Part shown: in pieces, positions 47,519-56,388 of the stretch
Numbering within the stretch: position 1 is the first letter of the stretch
How the letters are laid out: each line of letters opens with the position of its first letter
Made by a program: the position numbers and the translations under genes
The notes under the pieces: generated by a model
Told to the model about the DNA's origin: nothing
Seen by the model: the letters and a program-made list of their open reading frames with translations, nothing else
Databases searched by the model: none
NCBI GenBank assembly: GCA_046318415.1
Contig: JBKCUK010000005.1
Span: 116,168 to 180,167 of the forward strand
Direction of reading: 5' to 3'
Source: JBKCUK01 sp046318415
Lineage (GTDB): Bacteria > Pseudomonadota > Alphaproteobacteria > Caedimonadales > Caedimonadaceae
Length of the DNA: 64,000 nucleotides

Positions 47519-48541
47519 TTAGCCCACCATTTCTTCATCTTCTGCACCCTGCATCAGGGTAATCTCACCGCGCTGCACCAGCTCCTTCGTTTTCACGATG
47601 ATTTCCTGCTGCGCCTCGTCAACCAACTTGATGCGGACCATTCCAAGGGCCTGCATATCCTCACGCAGCAGTTTGGCAGCACGTTCCGACATATTTTTTA
47701 GGAACAGGTCCCGCACCGTGTCGTTAGCACCTTTCAACGCCAGGGCAAGACGCGACTTATCAACGACGCGAATCAGCGTTTGGATACCTGCCATATCCAA
47801 CTTCACCAGATCATCAAAGGTGAACATCAGTTGCTTAATGCGTTCGGCCGCTTCCGCATTTTTAGCTTCCAACGCCTGCATAAAGCGGCCTTCCGTACTG
47901 CGATCGAAATTATTAAAGACCTCGGCAATGTGGGCATGGGGGTCACGTTGGGCGGTTCGCGCAAGGTTTGACATAAATTCGGATTTAAGCGAATTTTCCA
48001 CCTCATCCAGAATATCTCGCTGAACCACCTCAAGACGCAGCATGCGGCCCATCACGTCCATGGCGAACCCCTCAGGAAGCCGCGCAAAGACCTGAGCGGC
48101 ATGGGTAGGACGAATCTTAGTCATCACAACCGCAACGGTCTGGGGATATTCATTTTTTAAGTAGCTTGCAAGAATATCTGGATCCACATTGCACAGCTTG
48201 TCCCAAAGTGTACGTCCGGCAGGGCCACGGATTTCATCCATGATTTCGCGCACTTTATTGCTATCGAACACCTTGGAAAGCAGACGTTCGGTGTTCTCAA
48301 AGCTGCCCTTGATATTACCGGTGTTGGCGACCCGGTCAGTAAATTCTAAGAGAATTTTCTCAACAACCTCTGCTTGAACCGAGCCTAGAAGCGCCATCCG
48401 TTGTGACAGCTCGCGCACTTCTGTTTCATCAAGCTTTGCAACGATCATCGCCGCTAAATCCTCGGACAGCGACAGCATCACAATGGCGGCTTTATCTAAG
48501 CCACTCAACTTACTTTCGGTATTGATATCGCGCTGGCTCAT
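47519..48541 (-). CDS. fliG: Flagellar motor switch protein FliG
   Basis: 340 residues. It forms the rotor ring face that meets the stator. Motifs: LSGLDKAAIVMLSLSED at the N-terminus, LLEFTDRV, NEYPQTVAVVMTKIRPTHAAQVFARLPE (EHPQ-like region), FDDLVKLDMAGIQTLIR and the charged C-terminal helix. The ATG overlaps the fliF stop (ATGA). Confidence 0.97.
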   Translation of the reverse strand: MSQRDINTESKLSGLDKAAIVMLSLSEDLAAMIVAKLDETEVRELSQRMALLGSVQAEVVEKILLEFTDRVANTGNIKGSFENTERLLSKVFDSNKVREIMDEIRGPAGRTLWDKLCNVDPDILASYLKNEYPQTVAVVMTKIRPTHAAQVFARLPEGFAMDVMGRMLRLEVVQRDILDEVENSLKSEFMSNLARTAQRDPHAHIAEVFNNFDRSTEGRFMQALEAKNAEAAERIKQLMFTFDDLVKLDMAGIQTLIRVVDKSRLALALKGANDTVRDLFLKNMSERAAKLLREDMQALGMVRIKLVDEAQQEIIVKTKELVQRGEITLMQGAEDEEMVG

Positions 48542-50250
48542 GGCTTGCCCTCACTCATCCAACTGCGGATAACAGTCGCGGCCTCGTCAGGGTTACCCTG
48601 AATCACCTCACCTATACGTTTTAAAGATGAGGCGCGCACCTGCCCCTCTACCTGGCGCAGAGAAATCATCTGCTCAAATGGGTCTATGGCCTCTTCTGAA
48701 TCCGAGGCGCCTTGCGGGCCAGCAAGGGCCGGCATTCCCTCAGAGGCCCCAAGGGCAGGGGCTGGCGCATTCGCATCCCGCATCATGCCATCACCATACG
48801 AGGCCGCCATTCCGGGCATTCCAGGCACAAGATCACCTGGCCCTCCCTTGGGCTTTAAATCGAAACTGCCAAGTAATTTATTGAACAAAGGCTTAACCAC
48901 CAACAAGAGGGTCAAAAGCGCAATCAGGCCCACAATAAGAACTTCAGCCAGCCGCACCAGATCATTGCGGGTGAGACCAAGAAACCCCTCATTAGCCGCC
49001 ACTTCAGGCCCAAGATCAACCGGGGCAAATTGCATATTAAGAACCTCAACCCGATCATTGCGATCCTCTTGAAAACCAATGGCAGATTTCACCAATTGTT
49101 CCAATTTTTTCATTTCTTCTGACGGACGTGGCTGATAATTTTGTTTTCCGTCTTCGGTTTTTGTGTAGGTTCCATCTACAAGAACTGCGACTGAAATGCG
49201 CTTAATTGCACCCCCCTCGCGTACACGATTCATGACCGTCTTCGAGATTTCATAGTTCAGGGTTTCATCGGTTTTATTCGTTTGCGAGGTCGAACCACCG
49301 CCAGCCGCCTGGGTTTGAGCATCAGGAAGATTATTGGCGACAGTCACTTCCTTGCCACCAGCATCCTTTGAATTGCCGGATTCTTGACTTTTTTGCGACG
49401 AGCGAACCACTGCCGAATCTGGATCATATTTTTCGGTGCTTTCAGTGATGCGATCAAAGTCCATTTCAATGGTCGCTTCGGCCCGCACCTTACCGGGGCC
49501 CACATACTTCTCAATTAGTCCTTCCACCGTCTGGGCAAGGCGCATTTCCTGACCCACGCGCATGTCTTCTAAGGACGCCGCGGAATAGGAGGCCGTATCC
49601 GAATCACCCCGCGCCAGAAGGTTGCCTTGGTCATCCACAACCGAGACCCGCTCAGGCGTCAGCCCTGGAACAGCTGCCGCCACCAGATGTTGTATCGCCT
49701 GAACCTTTGCGGGCTTCAGTCGCCCTGGACCATTCAGGCGCAAAACAACAGAGGCACTTGGCTCTTGGCGATCGCGACTAAAAAGCTCTCGACGGGGCAG
49801 CACCAAATGAACCCGCGCGGCTTGCACCGTATTTAAAGAGCCGATGGTGCGTGACAGCTCGCCCTCAAGCGCCCTGACCTGATTGATATCTTGAACAAAG
49901 CTGGAGGTGCCTAGGCTTTCTTGCTTATCAAAGATTTCATAACCCACATTACCGCCACGGGGCAGGCCAGCTTCGGCCATTTCCATACGCAAGCGCCCAA
50001 CGCGATCGGAGGGAACATAGATTTGTGTCCCGCCACCCCTTACCTCAACAGGCTCTCCCAAAGACTCGATGCGCGAGACAATTCGGCCTGCATCAGCCAT
50101 ATCCAAGTCGGCAAACAGCAGCGCCATCTCAGGCTGAGAATAACGCGCCACCATCAGGTAAAGACCCATCCCCGTGCCAAGAACCACCGCGGCCATCAGC
50201 ACCAAGCGGACCACACCAAGGGCCCTTAAGGTATCCGTGATCGAATTCAC
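48538..50250 (-). CDS. fliF: Flagellar MS-ring protein FliF
   Basis: 570 residues with two membrane helices (LMAAVVLGTGMGLYLMV near the start and VLIVGLIALLTLLLVVKPLF near 450) around a periplasmic ring-building region with YscJ/FliF repeats (RMEMAEAGLPRGGNVGYEIF; RTIGSLNTVQAARVHLVLP). The cytosolic tail binds FliG. The GTG start at 50250 fits the family N-terminus though its ribosome site is poor. It is the first gene of fliF-fliG-fliH-fliN-flbD-flhA-flhF-flhG, with a CtrA-type box upstream. Confidence 0.97.
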   Translation of the reverse strand: MNSITDTLRALGVVRLVLMAAVVLGTGMGLYLMVARYSQPEMALLFADLDMADAGRIVSRIESLGEPVEVRGGGTQIYVPSDRVGRLRMEMAEAGLPRGGNVGYEIFDKQESLGTSSFVQDINQVRALEGELSRTIGSLNTVQAARVHLVLPRRELFSRDRQEPSASVVLRLNGPGRLKPAKVQAIQHLVAAAVPGLTPERVSVVDDQGNLLARGDSDTASYSAASLEDMRVGQEMRLAQTVEGLIEKYVGPGKVRAEATIEMDFDRITESTEKYDPDSAVVRSSQKSQESGNSKDAGGKEVTVANNLPDAQTQAAGGGSTSQTNKTDETLNYEISKTVMNRVREGGAIKRISVAVLVDGTYTKTEDGKQNYQPRPSEEMKKLEQLVKSAIGFQEDRNDRVEVLNMQFAPVDLGPEVAANEGFLGLTRNDLVRLAEVLIVGLIALLTLLLVVKPLFNKLLGSFDLKPKGGPGDLVPGMPGMAASYGDGMMRDANAPAPALGASEGMPALAGPQGASDSEEAIDPFEQMISLRQVEGQVRASSLKRIGEVIQGNPDEAATVIRSWMSEGKP

Positions 50251-50323
50251 TCCAGCCGTCCCAGATTGTTGTATTTTTGTTTAAATTTTTTACAACTTTA
50301 AATCATATTTGATATTGAATGGG

Positions 50324-50339
50324 TTAATGAATCATTAAC
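50324..50339 (-). promoter_or_regulatory. CtrA-type box upstream of fliF
   Basis: TTAATGATTCATTAAC on the minus strand (and TTAATGAATCATTAAC on the plus) fits TTAA-N7-TTAAC. The element is a near-perfect palindrome about 75 bases before the fliF start. fliF operons are direct CtrA targets in Caulobacter, so the position makes sense. Binding itself is inferred. Confidence 0.7.
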
Positions 50340-50389
50340 TAGGCAGATTTTTCCCCTTTTTCGGTAAGTTTTTCCACCTGTTGAGATCC

Positions 50390-50423
50390 AAAAGATAAGG
50401 GCGACTGGCATACCAGATCGCCC
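50390..50423 (-). terminator. Rho-independent terminator of flgE
   Basis: On the minus strand GGGCGATCTGG and CCAGTCGCCC pair around TATG with one bulge, followed by TTATCTTTT. It begins about 25 bases after the flgE stop. Confidence 0.8.
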
Positions 50424-50446
50424 AAATCGCCACTCAAAACTCAGGG

Positions 50447-51733
50447 TTACCTGATGTTGCTCAACAACGAATCAAACATCGCCGCATCTTTGTTAATGAC
50501 GGTGGCATTGGCCGCATAGGCTTGCTCCATACCGATGAGTGCGGTCAACTGTTGTGCAGTATCAACGGTGGAATTTTCAAGGGAGTTGGACACAACCTTA
50601 CCAAGACCGCCAACCTTCGCGAACGACAACACGTAGTTACCGGAAAGGTCGGTTTGAATCCACGCGTTACCGGTGCGTTGTTCAAGTTGGCTTGGCGCCG
50701 CAAAGTTGGCCACCGCAACGCGTGCGATTTTCAAGGTTTCACCGTTGTTGAATAGGGCACTGACGATTCCATCATCATTAACAGAAACACCACTCAACGT
50801 ACCAAATCGACGACCATCTTGCTGCACTTTGGTGGTGTTGGAATCACCGGAACGAGCGGTAATTCCTGTAAGGGTACCAAGGGCACCCACATTCAGCTCC
50901 ATCCCAAGAGTTCCAGCGTTGGTAATGGCTGGATCCCACGTTACAAAAAGTCCAGGAGGAAGAATAAGACTTGGGTCGTTATTAAATTGAGTCGGTGCAC
51001 CTGTTCCGTCAAATTGCACTCGCATATTCGTGTAGGGTACGCCTGTATCGGCCCCCGTGGGATCAGTCATGTTAATGGTAGTGGCCTCTGGACATGTAAC
51101 GGTCAAATCCCAAACACCAGGTGACACTGCAGTCCAACGCATTTGCAGGGTGTGTTCAGCCCCAAGCGTATCGTAGATCTGCACGTTGATATCGTAAGTT
51201 TCGCCAGCAGGCGTGGCAGAATTCAGGTTCGCAGCAAGATTAATTGATGTGGTTGGCTTCGAGAATCCGGTAACGCGCGAGACATTAATGGTCTTTAGAC
51301 TTGTCAGCACGCCCGTATTGACCGCATCTGGCACGTTACCATCCTCATCGGTTTCCCACCCTTGCAAATAGAACCCTGCGCCATTTTGCAAATCACCTGC
51401 AAGATCAGGAACAAAATGGCCGGCGCGGGTATAAAGATAATCCTCGTTGGCTTTACTTGAGCTAATCACAAAAAAACCATTCCCCGAGATGGACAAGTGG
51501 GTGGGCTGAGAGCTGGTCTGCAGGAGGCCCTGTTGATCAGTATTCTCAACGAACAAGGGCCGCACACTTCCCGTGCGGGTATTGGCGCTGGTACCCGTCA
51601 CTTGGGATGAAAACATCACTTGAGTGTCTTTGTACCCAACAGTGTTTTGGTTCGATAGGTTATTGGCGATCATGCCTGTGGCGGCACTAAAAGCCTTAAG
51701 GGCAGAGTTCGCTGTTTCGAGTGCAATTGGCAT
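50447..51733 (-). CDS. flgE: Flagellar hook protein FlgE
   Basis: 428 residues. The N-terminal rod/hook motif ANNLSNQNTVGYKDT and the C-terminal SLENSTVDTAQQLTALIGMEQAYAAN are the conserved ends that build the hook core. The middle (D1/D2) has the usual beta-rich insert and NGNGFFVI-like SISGNGFFVISS. AGGGAGA precedes the ATG. It has its own sigma-54 promoter and its own terminator, so it is a single-gene unit. Confidence 0.96.
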   Translation of the reverse strand: MPIALETANSALKAFSAATGMIANNLSNQNTVGYKDTQVMFSSQVTGTSANTRTGSVRPLFVENTDQQGLLQTSSQPTHLSISGNGFFVISSSKANEDYLYTRAGHFVPDLAGDLQNGAGFYLQGWETDEDGNVPDAVNTGVLTSLKTINVSRVTGFSKPTTSINLAANLNSATPAGETYDINVQIYDTLGAEHTLQMRWTAVSPGVWDLTVTCPEATTINMTDPTGADTGVPYTNMRVQFDGTGAPTQFNNDPSLILPPGLFVTWDPAITNAGTLGMELNVGALGTLTGITARSGDSNTTKVQQDGRRFGTLSGVSVNDDGIVSALFNNGETLKIARVAVANFAAPSQLEQRTGNAWIQTDLSGNYVLSFAKVGGLGKVVSNSLENSTVDTAQQLTALIGMEQAYAANATVINKDAAMFDSLLSNIR

Positions 51734-51790
51734 TTTAATCTCCCTATTTTATCGTCTTTTGGACGTCTTCATTTTTACTAAGACCTATTT

Positions 51791-51807
51791 TGCAATTTCC
51801 TTGCCAA
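51791..51807 (-). promoter_or_regulatory. Sigma-54 promoter of flgE
   Basis: TTGGCAAGGAAATTGCA matches the -24/-12 consensus TTGGCAC-N5-TTGCA except for one base. The predicted transcript start is about 48 bases before the flgE ATG. Confidence 0.75.
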
Positions 51808-51823
51808 GCGCCTAGGCTTGGCA
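51802..51823. repeat. Perfect dyad overlapping the flgE -24 element
   Basis: TGCCAAGC and GCTTGGCA form an 8-base inverted repeat around GCCTAG. One arm is the -24 part of the flgE sigma-54 promoter. No T run follows on either strand, so it is more likely a protein-binding or RNA element than a terminator. Confidence 0.55.
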
Positions 51824-51842
51824 TTTATTCTTTAGTTTAGTG

Positions 51843-52751
51843 CTACATATAATTTGCCATTTGATCCTCAAAGGGCCCCTCCTGCGCTTGATTCACGGCG
51901 CGGGTCACTGGCTCGGGTAATTTAAGTTCACGACCCTCTTCAGCAATTCGATTTTCACTCTGTGCAGGCTTAGAATTAACAGGATTTTGGGCAGCGCTTT
52001 GGATACTGACCAAGGATTCGAGAGGCACACCCATGCCACCAAGATCCAAGATGGGGCGACTGCCATCCAACCGCCCGCCTTTAACAACCCCTCGAATCGC
52101 GGTTTTAGCCTCAAGCGGATTATTGCTATTGGGATCACGGATGACACGACCATTCCCATCGTAAAGAGAGATATAAAAACGGTACTCTCCTGAAGAAACG
52201 GGGACCCCCATTCGATCCAAACCATCCCAAGTCACAGAATGACGCCCCACACTGCCCTCCACGGCAAATTGGGTGATGGGCACATTCTGCATATCTGTCA
52301 CCACAAGCGTTGCCCGCTCAGCTTGACGCGGAAGATCATAGACAAGCTCAATGGGCTGATCTGGATTGTGAAAAAAGGTCGAGCTTTGCGCTTCGACAAT
52401 TTTGTCCGTTTGCGCAGCTGCTTGCAGAAGCTGGGACATGCTTTGCACCTTGGACATGCTGCGCAATTCGTCCCGCACTTCCACAAGACCCATGACTTGG
52501 CTGAACTGGGCAAATTGCGCAGCGAGCTCTTGCGGGTCCATCATGTGATCTGGATCGGGCAGTTGGTTTTTGAGCGAGGCCACCATGAGCTTAATCCAAT
52601 CTTCAAACTTGCTCATCACCATCTGCGTGGTCTGTTCTTTACGAAGCCCTTCCTTAATTTCTTGTCTTTGTTTTTTCAAATGTTCTTCTGCCCTTGCCAC
52701 ATCGGGACGGGTGTAGACACCATCAACCAGAACTTGGGATGTACCAACCAT
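51843..52751 (-). CDS. flgD: Flagellar hook capping/assembly protein FlgD
   Basis: 302 residues. FlgD caps the growing hook. The N-terminal scaffolding region has FEDWIKLMVASLKNQLPDPDHMMDPQELAAQFAQFSQV, the family signature (read here in parts). The middle has FlgD Ig-like/Tudor parts (VGRHSVTWDGLDRMGVPVSSGEYRF shortened). AAAGGAG precedes the ATG. It follows fliK in one operon, 15 bases after its stop. Confidence 0.94.
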   Translation of the reverse strand: MVGTSQVLVDGVYTRPDVARAEEHLKKQRQEIKEGLRKEQTTQMVMSKFEDWIKLMVASLKNQLPDPDHMMDPQELAAQFAQFSQVMGLVEVRDELRSMSKVQSMSQLLQAAAQTDKIVEAQSSTFFHNPDQPIELVYDLPRQAERATLVVTDMQNVPITQFAVEGSVGRHSVTWDGLDRMGVPVSSGEYRFYISLYDGNGRVIRDPNSNNPLEAKTAIRGVVKGGRLDGSRPILDLGGMGVPLESLVSIQSAAQNPVNSKPAQSENRIAEEGRELKLPEPVTRAVNQAQEGPFEDQMANYM

Positions 52752-52766
52752 GGTCTTTCTCCTTTT

Positions 52767-54503
52767 CTAAACGCGCTCGTCCAACAGGCGGTTCGGGTCC
52801 GCTAGGGGGACCTGAACAGAATGTTGAGTCATTTGCGATGTTTGCTGGGATTCTTCTCGACCCCTTTCTTGCTCCTCAAGGGGCAGCGCATATTGGCGGG
52901 CCTGGCTGTCTCCTTGGCTCAACTCGAAACGCATGGCACCTTGATCCACAACATAACCTGCCTCCTGGAGTGCTTGGCGCAACGTTTCCGCTTCACGCTG
53001 CAGCAAATCCAGGGTGTTGGATTCCGAAGCACATACCACCATTTGCAAGTGACCCAGCTCACTGATGTTGAGCTCGACCTCCACTTTACCGAGAGATGCA
53101 GGGTTTAGGTTCAAGCGCAAATAATCAGCACCTTCACGTGTGAATGTTGATTTGAGCGCCGTTGTCAATTGAGGCAAAACTTGCTCTGCCGTCAGATGGA
53201 AGGCCTCAGAAAGAGGCGTATGGGATCCCACCACCTCTAGAGGAACATCACCGTTTTGGGCCAACTGCGGCAAAATAAGCTGCCCCAGGTTTCGATCTGC
53301 CATATCAATTCGAATGGGATTATCCTGGGCAAACAGCAACGGCAAGACCTCATCACTGAGGGATGGCAGAGAGGTTCCTTGGGCACTCTCAAAAGGATTG
53401 TCAGTTCGAAATTTCTCATCCACTGGGATCCCTTGAAGCTCAACAGCCACTTGAACGTGCTCATCCGCAAGACTCTGAACCTCAAGATCTTTCACGCTCT
53501 CTGGAGGAAGCTGGGAATCCCGGGCCCTGGGGCTACGCATCGGCGCAGCCAAAAGAGGAGAGTCTGCGGAATTTTCTGTCCTTGCCAGCGCTTCATCCGG
53601 CGCTGGGGGTATCTGAAGCTCCTCAGTCTTTATCTGCTGCCTTGATGCATTTGGCATTTGAAATGAGGGCCCACTCTCTTCCACGGGACCCAGATCCGGC
53701 CTCATTTCTGACGCGCGAATGACCGTCGGCATTTCTTCTTCGCTCAAAGTGAGGCTTTTTTGATGATCCTCCCCACTCTTCTGCCGCTGCGCCTCAACGC
53801 CCTGGGCGTTTTCGATTTGAAAAAGTTCTTCATTTGGCGCAACAGGCTGGGGTAACTCACGTGTTAAAGCGGCAGATGTGTCTAAGAGTGGGCTTTGGTT
53901 TTCTTCAACATGCTCCCCAGAGGAGTGCGTCTCAATATTCTGTTTGTCCTGCGTAGGAATGAAAAAATGATCGTCATCATCTAATGAAGGTTGCAGCCTA
54001 AAATCTGGATTAATGGTGGACTCGTATGGGTCTAGGGGGGACTGAGGAAGCGGCGTCGCAGAAGCGATAAGATCCGGGATTACAACTGGGGAAGCATCTT
54101 GAGCATGGGACTCGCGGGGCATATTGAGCATACGGTCCTCTGCCCCAGTATTCGTATGATCTCCCTCCTCCTTAACTGCAACCGCACCTTCACTCACGTC
54201 ATCTGCAGTAAGGGCCGCACGATCAACCAGGGACTCCGACTCTCCCTCGTCCAGCGGGCGTTGCGGCTCGCCCTCGGAAAGGCTGTTGTTTTCTATTCTC
54301 GGATTTGAAAAGGCTAACTGGGACGTCATACCCGGATTGGGATCAGCGGCCGGCACGGATTCTTCTTGATGATCGTTTTCGATGATCAGCTCCTCAAACA
54401 CCACATGCGAAGACCGCTCCCGCGTTGGAGAAACCGCAGGCTCGGGCGCTTGTTTGGGAAGCCGAGTTAAATCCAGCGACTGAACATTCACCACGATTTG
54501 CAT
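52767..54503 (-). CDS. fliK: Flagellar hook-length control protein FliK
   Basis: 578 residues from the ATG at 54503. The first about 400 residues are polar, low-complexity and weakly conserved, as usual for the ruler part. The C-terminal hook-length domain is clear (YLRLNLNPASLGKVEVELNI, then a leucine-rich helix with LQREAETLRQAL). The sigma-54 promoter places the transcript start near 54518, which rules out the TTG at 54518 and supports this ATG; GTG at 54494 is an alternative with better spacing from AAGG. It terminates hook export and sits before flgD. Confidence 0.9.
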   Translation of the reverse strand: MQIVVNVQSLDLTRLPKQAPEPAVSPTRERSSHVVFEELIIENDHQEESVPAADPNPGMTSQLAFSNPRIENNSLSEGEPQRPLDEGESESLVDRAALTADDVSEGAVAVKEEGDHTNTGAEDRMLNMPRESHAQDASPVVIPDLIASATPLPQSPLDPYESTINPDFRLQPSLDDDDHFFIPTQDKQNIETHSSGEHVEENQSPLLDTSAALTRELPQPVAPNEELFQIENAQGVEAQRQKSGEDHQKSLTLSEEEMPTVIRASEMRPDLGPVEESGPSFQMPNASRQQIKTEELQIPPAPDEALARTENSADSPLLAAPMRSPRARDSQLPPESVKDLEVQSLADEHVQVAVELQGIPVDEKFRTDNPFESAQGTSLPSLSDEVLPLLFAQDNPIRIDMADRNLGQLILPQLAQNGDVPLEVVGSHTPLSEAFHLTAEQVLPQLTTALKSTFTREGADYLRLNLNPASLGKVEVELNISELGHLQMVVCASESNTLDLLQREAETLRQALQEAGYVVDQGAMRFELSQGDSQARQYALPLEEQERGREESQQTSQMTQHSVQVPLADPNRLLDERV

Positions 54504-54527
54504 CCTTTTTTCGTTCAAGGCAGATTC

Positions 54528-54544
54528 TGCAAATCATGTGCCAA
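54528..54544 (-). promoter_or_regulatory. Sigma-54 promoter of fliK-flgD
   Basis: TTGGCACATGATTTGCA on the minus strand is an exact match to the -24/-12 consensus TTGGCAC-N5-TTGCA. The expected transcript start is about 15 bases before the fliK ATG. Confidence 0.88.
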
Positions 54545-54698
54545 GCCTAATAAACTACTGACTTAATTGAATTTTTTATTTTGGCGTACAAATCAAGTAA
54601 GACACTACGCTTAGAAGATGCTTTCTTGACGCTGGAACAAAGCTTTGGCAGGCTAAGTATGTATAAATAAAAAAACATAATAATGCAGGAGGCCTACC

Positions 54699-54980
54699 GT
54701 GACCCGTTCCGAATTGGTGCAACGTTTAGTTGAGCTGAATCCTAACCTACCCGTTCATCAGGCTGAAAAGAGTGTTGCGGTATTGTTAGATGAGATCACA
54801 TCAGCCTTGGCCCGTGGCAATCGTGTTGAATTGCGTGGTTTTGGCATTTTCACGACACGTCAGCGCAAAGCGCGCACCGCCCGCAATCCCCGCACCGGAA
54901 GCTCCGTCTCGGTAGAAGCCAAGTCCGTGCCCTTCTTTAAGGCCGGTAAACAGCTGCGTGAGCGCTTGAATAAGAAATAA
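54699..54980 (+). CDS. ihfB: Integration host factor subunit beta
   Basis: 93 residues from a GTG preceded by GCAGGAGG. The HU/IHF fold is clear: [37 protein letters not shown] and the DNA-intercalating arm [15 protein letters not shown]. The N-terminal TRSELV-type start and arm favour IHF-beta over HU. IHF bends DNA between sigma-54 promoters and their enhancers. Here it is divergent from the sigma-54-driven fliK. It stands alone with its own terminator. Confidence 0.93.
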   Translation: MTRSELVQRLVELNPNLPVHQAEKSVAVLLDEITSALARGNRVELRGFGIFTTRQRKARTARNPRTGSSVSVEAKSVPFFKAGKQLRERLNKK

Positions 54981-55003
54981 TTCCGCAAAAATTTCGCCTG
55001 TTT

Positions 55004-55030
55004 AAGCCCCCGTTTTGGGGGCTTTTGTTT
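55004..55030 (+). terminator. Rho-independent terminator of ihfB
   Basis: AAGCCCCC and GGGGGCTT pair around GTTTT, followed by TTGTTT, about 25 bases after the ihfB stop. Confidence 0.9.
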
Positions 55031-55052
55031 GGAAATAGGCTGAGTGAGGTTC

Positions 55053-55493
55053 CTAGTTTTTCAACACTAGACGAACGATAAGAGTGCCCGCATCATTGCG
55101 CACACTGACGGTTAATTGTTGATCATCCTTACGATAGGTAGCAGGTCCTCCTTCCCGATCCCAGCCGCGGCGCAACATCTCGTCATAGTAAAATGCATAC
55201 ACATCAGCAGCCTCGATGCCGCCGCTGGCTTCAAACGTATAGGCAACCACCTGATAATCGCTACCCCCCAATGCGTCGTCCTGATCCACATAAACCATGC
55301 CAGACATCACTGGAACTCGGGTATTAGGCACATAGCCAAGCGCTTTGCCTGGCAGTGGTGCCCCCTGTAGGGGGGAGGAAGGGGCACGAAGTGCTTTGGA
55401 TTCCTGGCACCAGGCTGGGGCAGCCGTCAAACAGTGCAAAGCTGTACTCAAAAATACCAACTTCATCCCATGGGAAGAAAATTGTGAAACCAT
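55053..55493 (-). CDS. Small exported protein downstream of mutM
   Basis: 146 residues from the ATG at 55493, which overlaps the mutM stop and has AGGAGG upstream; the ATG just before it is too close to the ribosome site. A signal peptide (GMKLVFLSTALHCLTAAPAW) leads to a compact domain with VPVMSGMVYVDQDDA, an AADVYAFYYDEMLRRGW helix and beta strands to the end. Similar small exported proteins exist in alphaproteobacteria; no function is known to me. Confidence 0.8.
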   Translation of the reverse strand: MVSQFSSHGMKLVFLSTALHCLTAAPAWCQESKALRAPSSPLQGAPLPGKALGYVPNTRVPVMSGMVYVDQDDALGGSDYQVVAYTFEASGGIEAADVYAFYYDEMLRRGWDREGGPATYRKDDQQLTVSVRNDAGTLIVRLVLKN

Positions 55494-56326
55494 CATACCT
55501 CCTGACATGTGGGGCAATAAAATGTTGAACGACCTTTTTGAACGATACGACAAATGGGCATGGCTTGACAATGCCCACACAGCAGACCTTCACGATCATA
55601 GACGGCGAATTGATGCTGAAAGTAGCCCATTTCGCCACTCACCTGGGCGTGATCGCGAAGGCTCGACCCACCCGAGTGAATGGCCGCCAGCAGCACATCT
55701 TTGATGGCACCCACCAGAAGCCCCGCCTCCTCTAACGTCAGGGTGTGGGCGGAGCGCGCCGGATGAAGGCGTGCGCGAAATAACGCTTCAGAAGCATAAA
55801 TATTCCCTACGCCCACCACCACACGTTGATCCATGATGCGCGACTTTAAATCCACACTGGACCTGGCACACAGGGCATAAAGGTAGTCCGCATTGAAATC
55901 AGCCGCCAGCGGCTCAACCCCCAAATGGGTCAGCAAAGGGTGTTCATCGGGACTTTGATCGGTCAAATGGAGCGAGCCAAAACGCCGTGGGTCATGAAAA
56001 ATAATCCGTGCCCCACCCTCAAAAACAAAAATCACGTGGTCATGGGGCGCATAAGAATAGGGTTCAGTTGCGGACACCACCTTCACCCGGCCTGACATGC
56101 CCAAATGCCAAATGAGGGTCAGCGGCGCATGGCGAAGGCCTAGCAGCATATATTTGGCCCGGCGCTGAAAATGACCAAAGCTATGGCCCACCAGACGCTC
56201 GCGCAGGTCTAGCGGAATAGGCCAACGCAAATCAGGCCGGCGAATGATCACGTCTTCGATGGTTTGATCTTGAATGTGGGGGATCAACCCTCGCAGGACG
56301 GTTTCAACTTCAGGAAGTTCAGGCAT
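55493..56326 (-). CDS. mutM: Formamidopyrimidine-DNA glycosylase
   Basis: Removes 8-oxoguanine and FaPy lesions. 277 residues. The N-terminus MPELPEVETVLRGL has catalytic Pro2 and Glu3. WHLGMSGRVKV, the H2TH region (VGVGNIYASEALFRARLHP) and the C-terminal zinc finger (CGHCQAMP-x10-FYCPTCQ) are all present. It is divergent from ubiE. Confidence 0.97.
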   Translation of the reverse strand: MPELPEVETVLRGLIPHIQDQTIEDVIIRRPDLRWPIPLDLRERLVGHSFGHFQRRAKYMLLGLRHAPLTLIWHLGMSGRVKVVSATEPYSYAPHDHVIFVFEGGARIIFHDPRRFGSLHLTDQSPDEHPLLTHLGVEPLAADFNADYLYALCARSSVDLKSRIMDQRVVVGVGNIYASEALFRARLHPARSAHTLTLEEAGLLVGAIKDVLLAAIHSGGSSLRDHAQVSGEMGYFQHQFAVYDREGLLCGHCQAMPICRIVQKGRSTFYCPTCQEV

Positions 56327-56388
56327 GGTTGACTTCTCCTCATGGGCATGATGCTTTTATTGAATCAGAGTTAGACGAGGAACACCCC

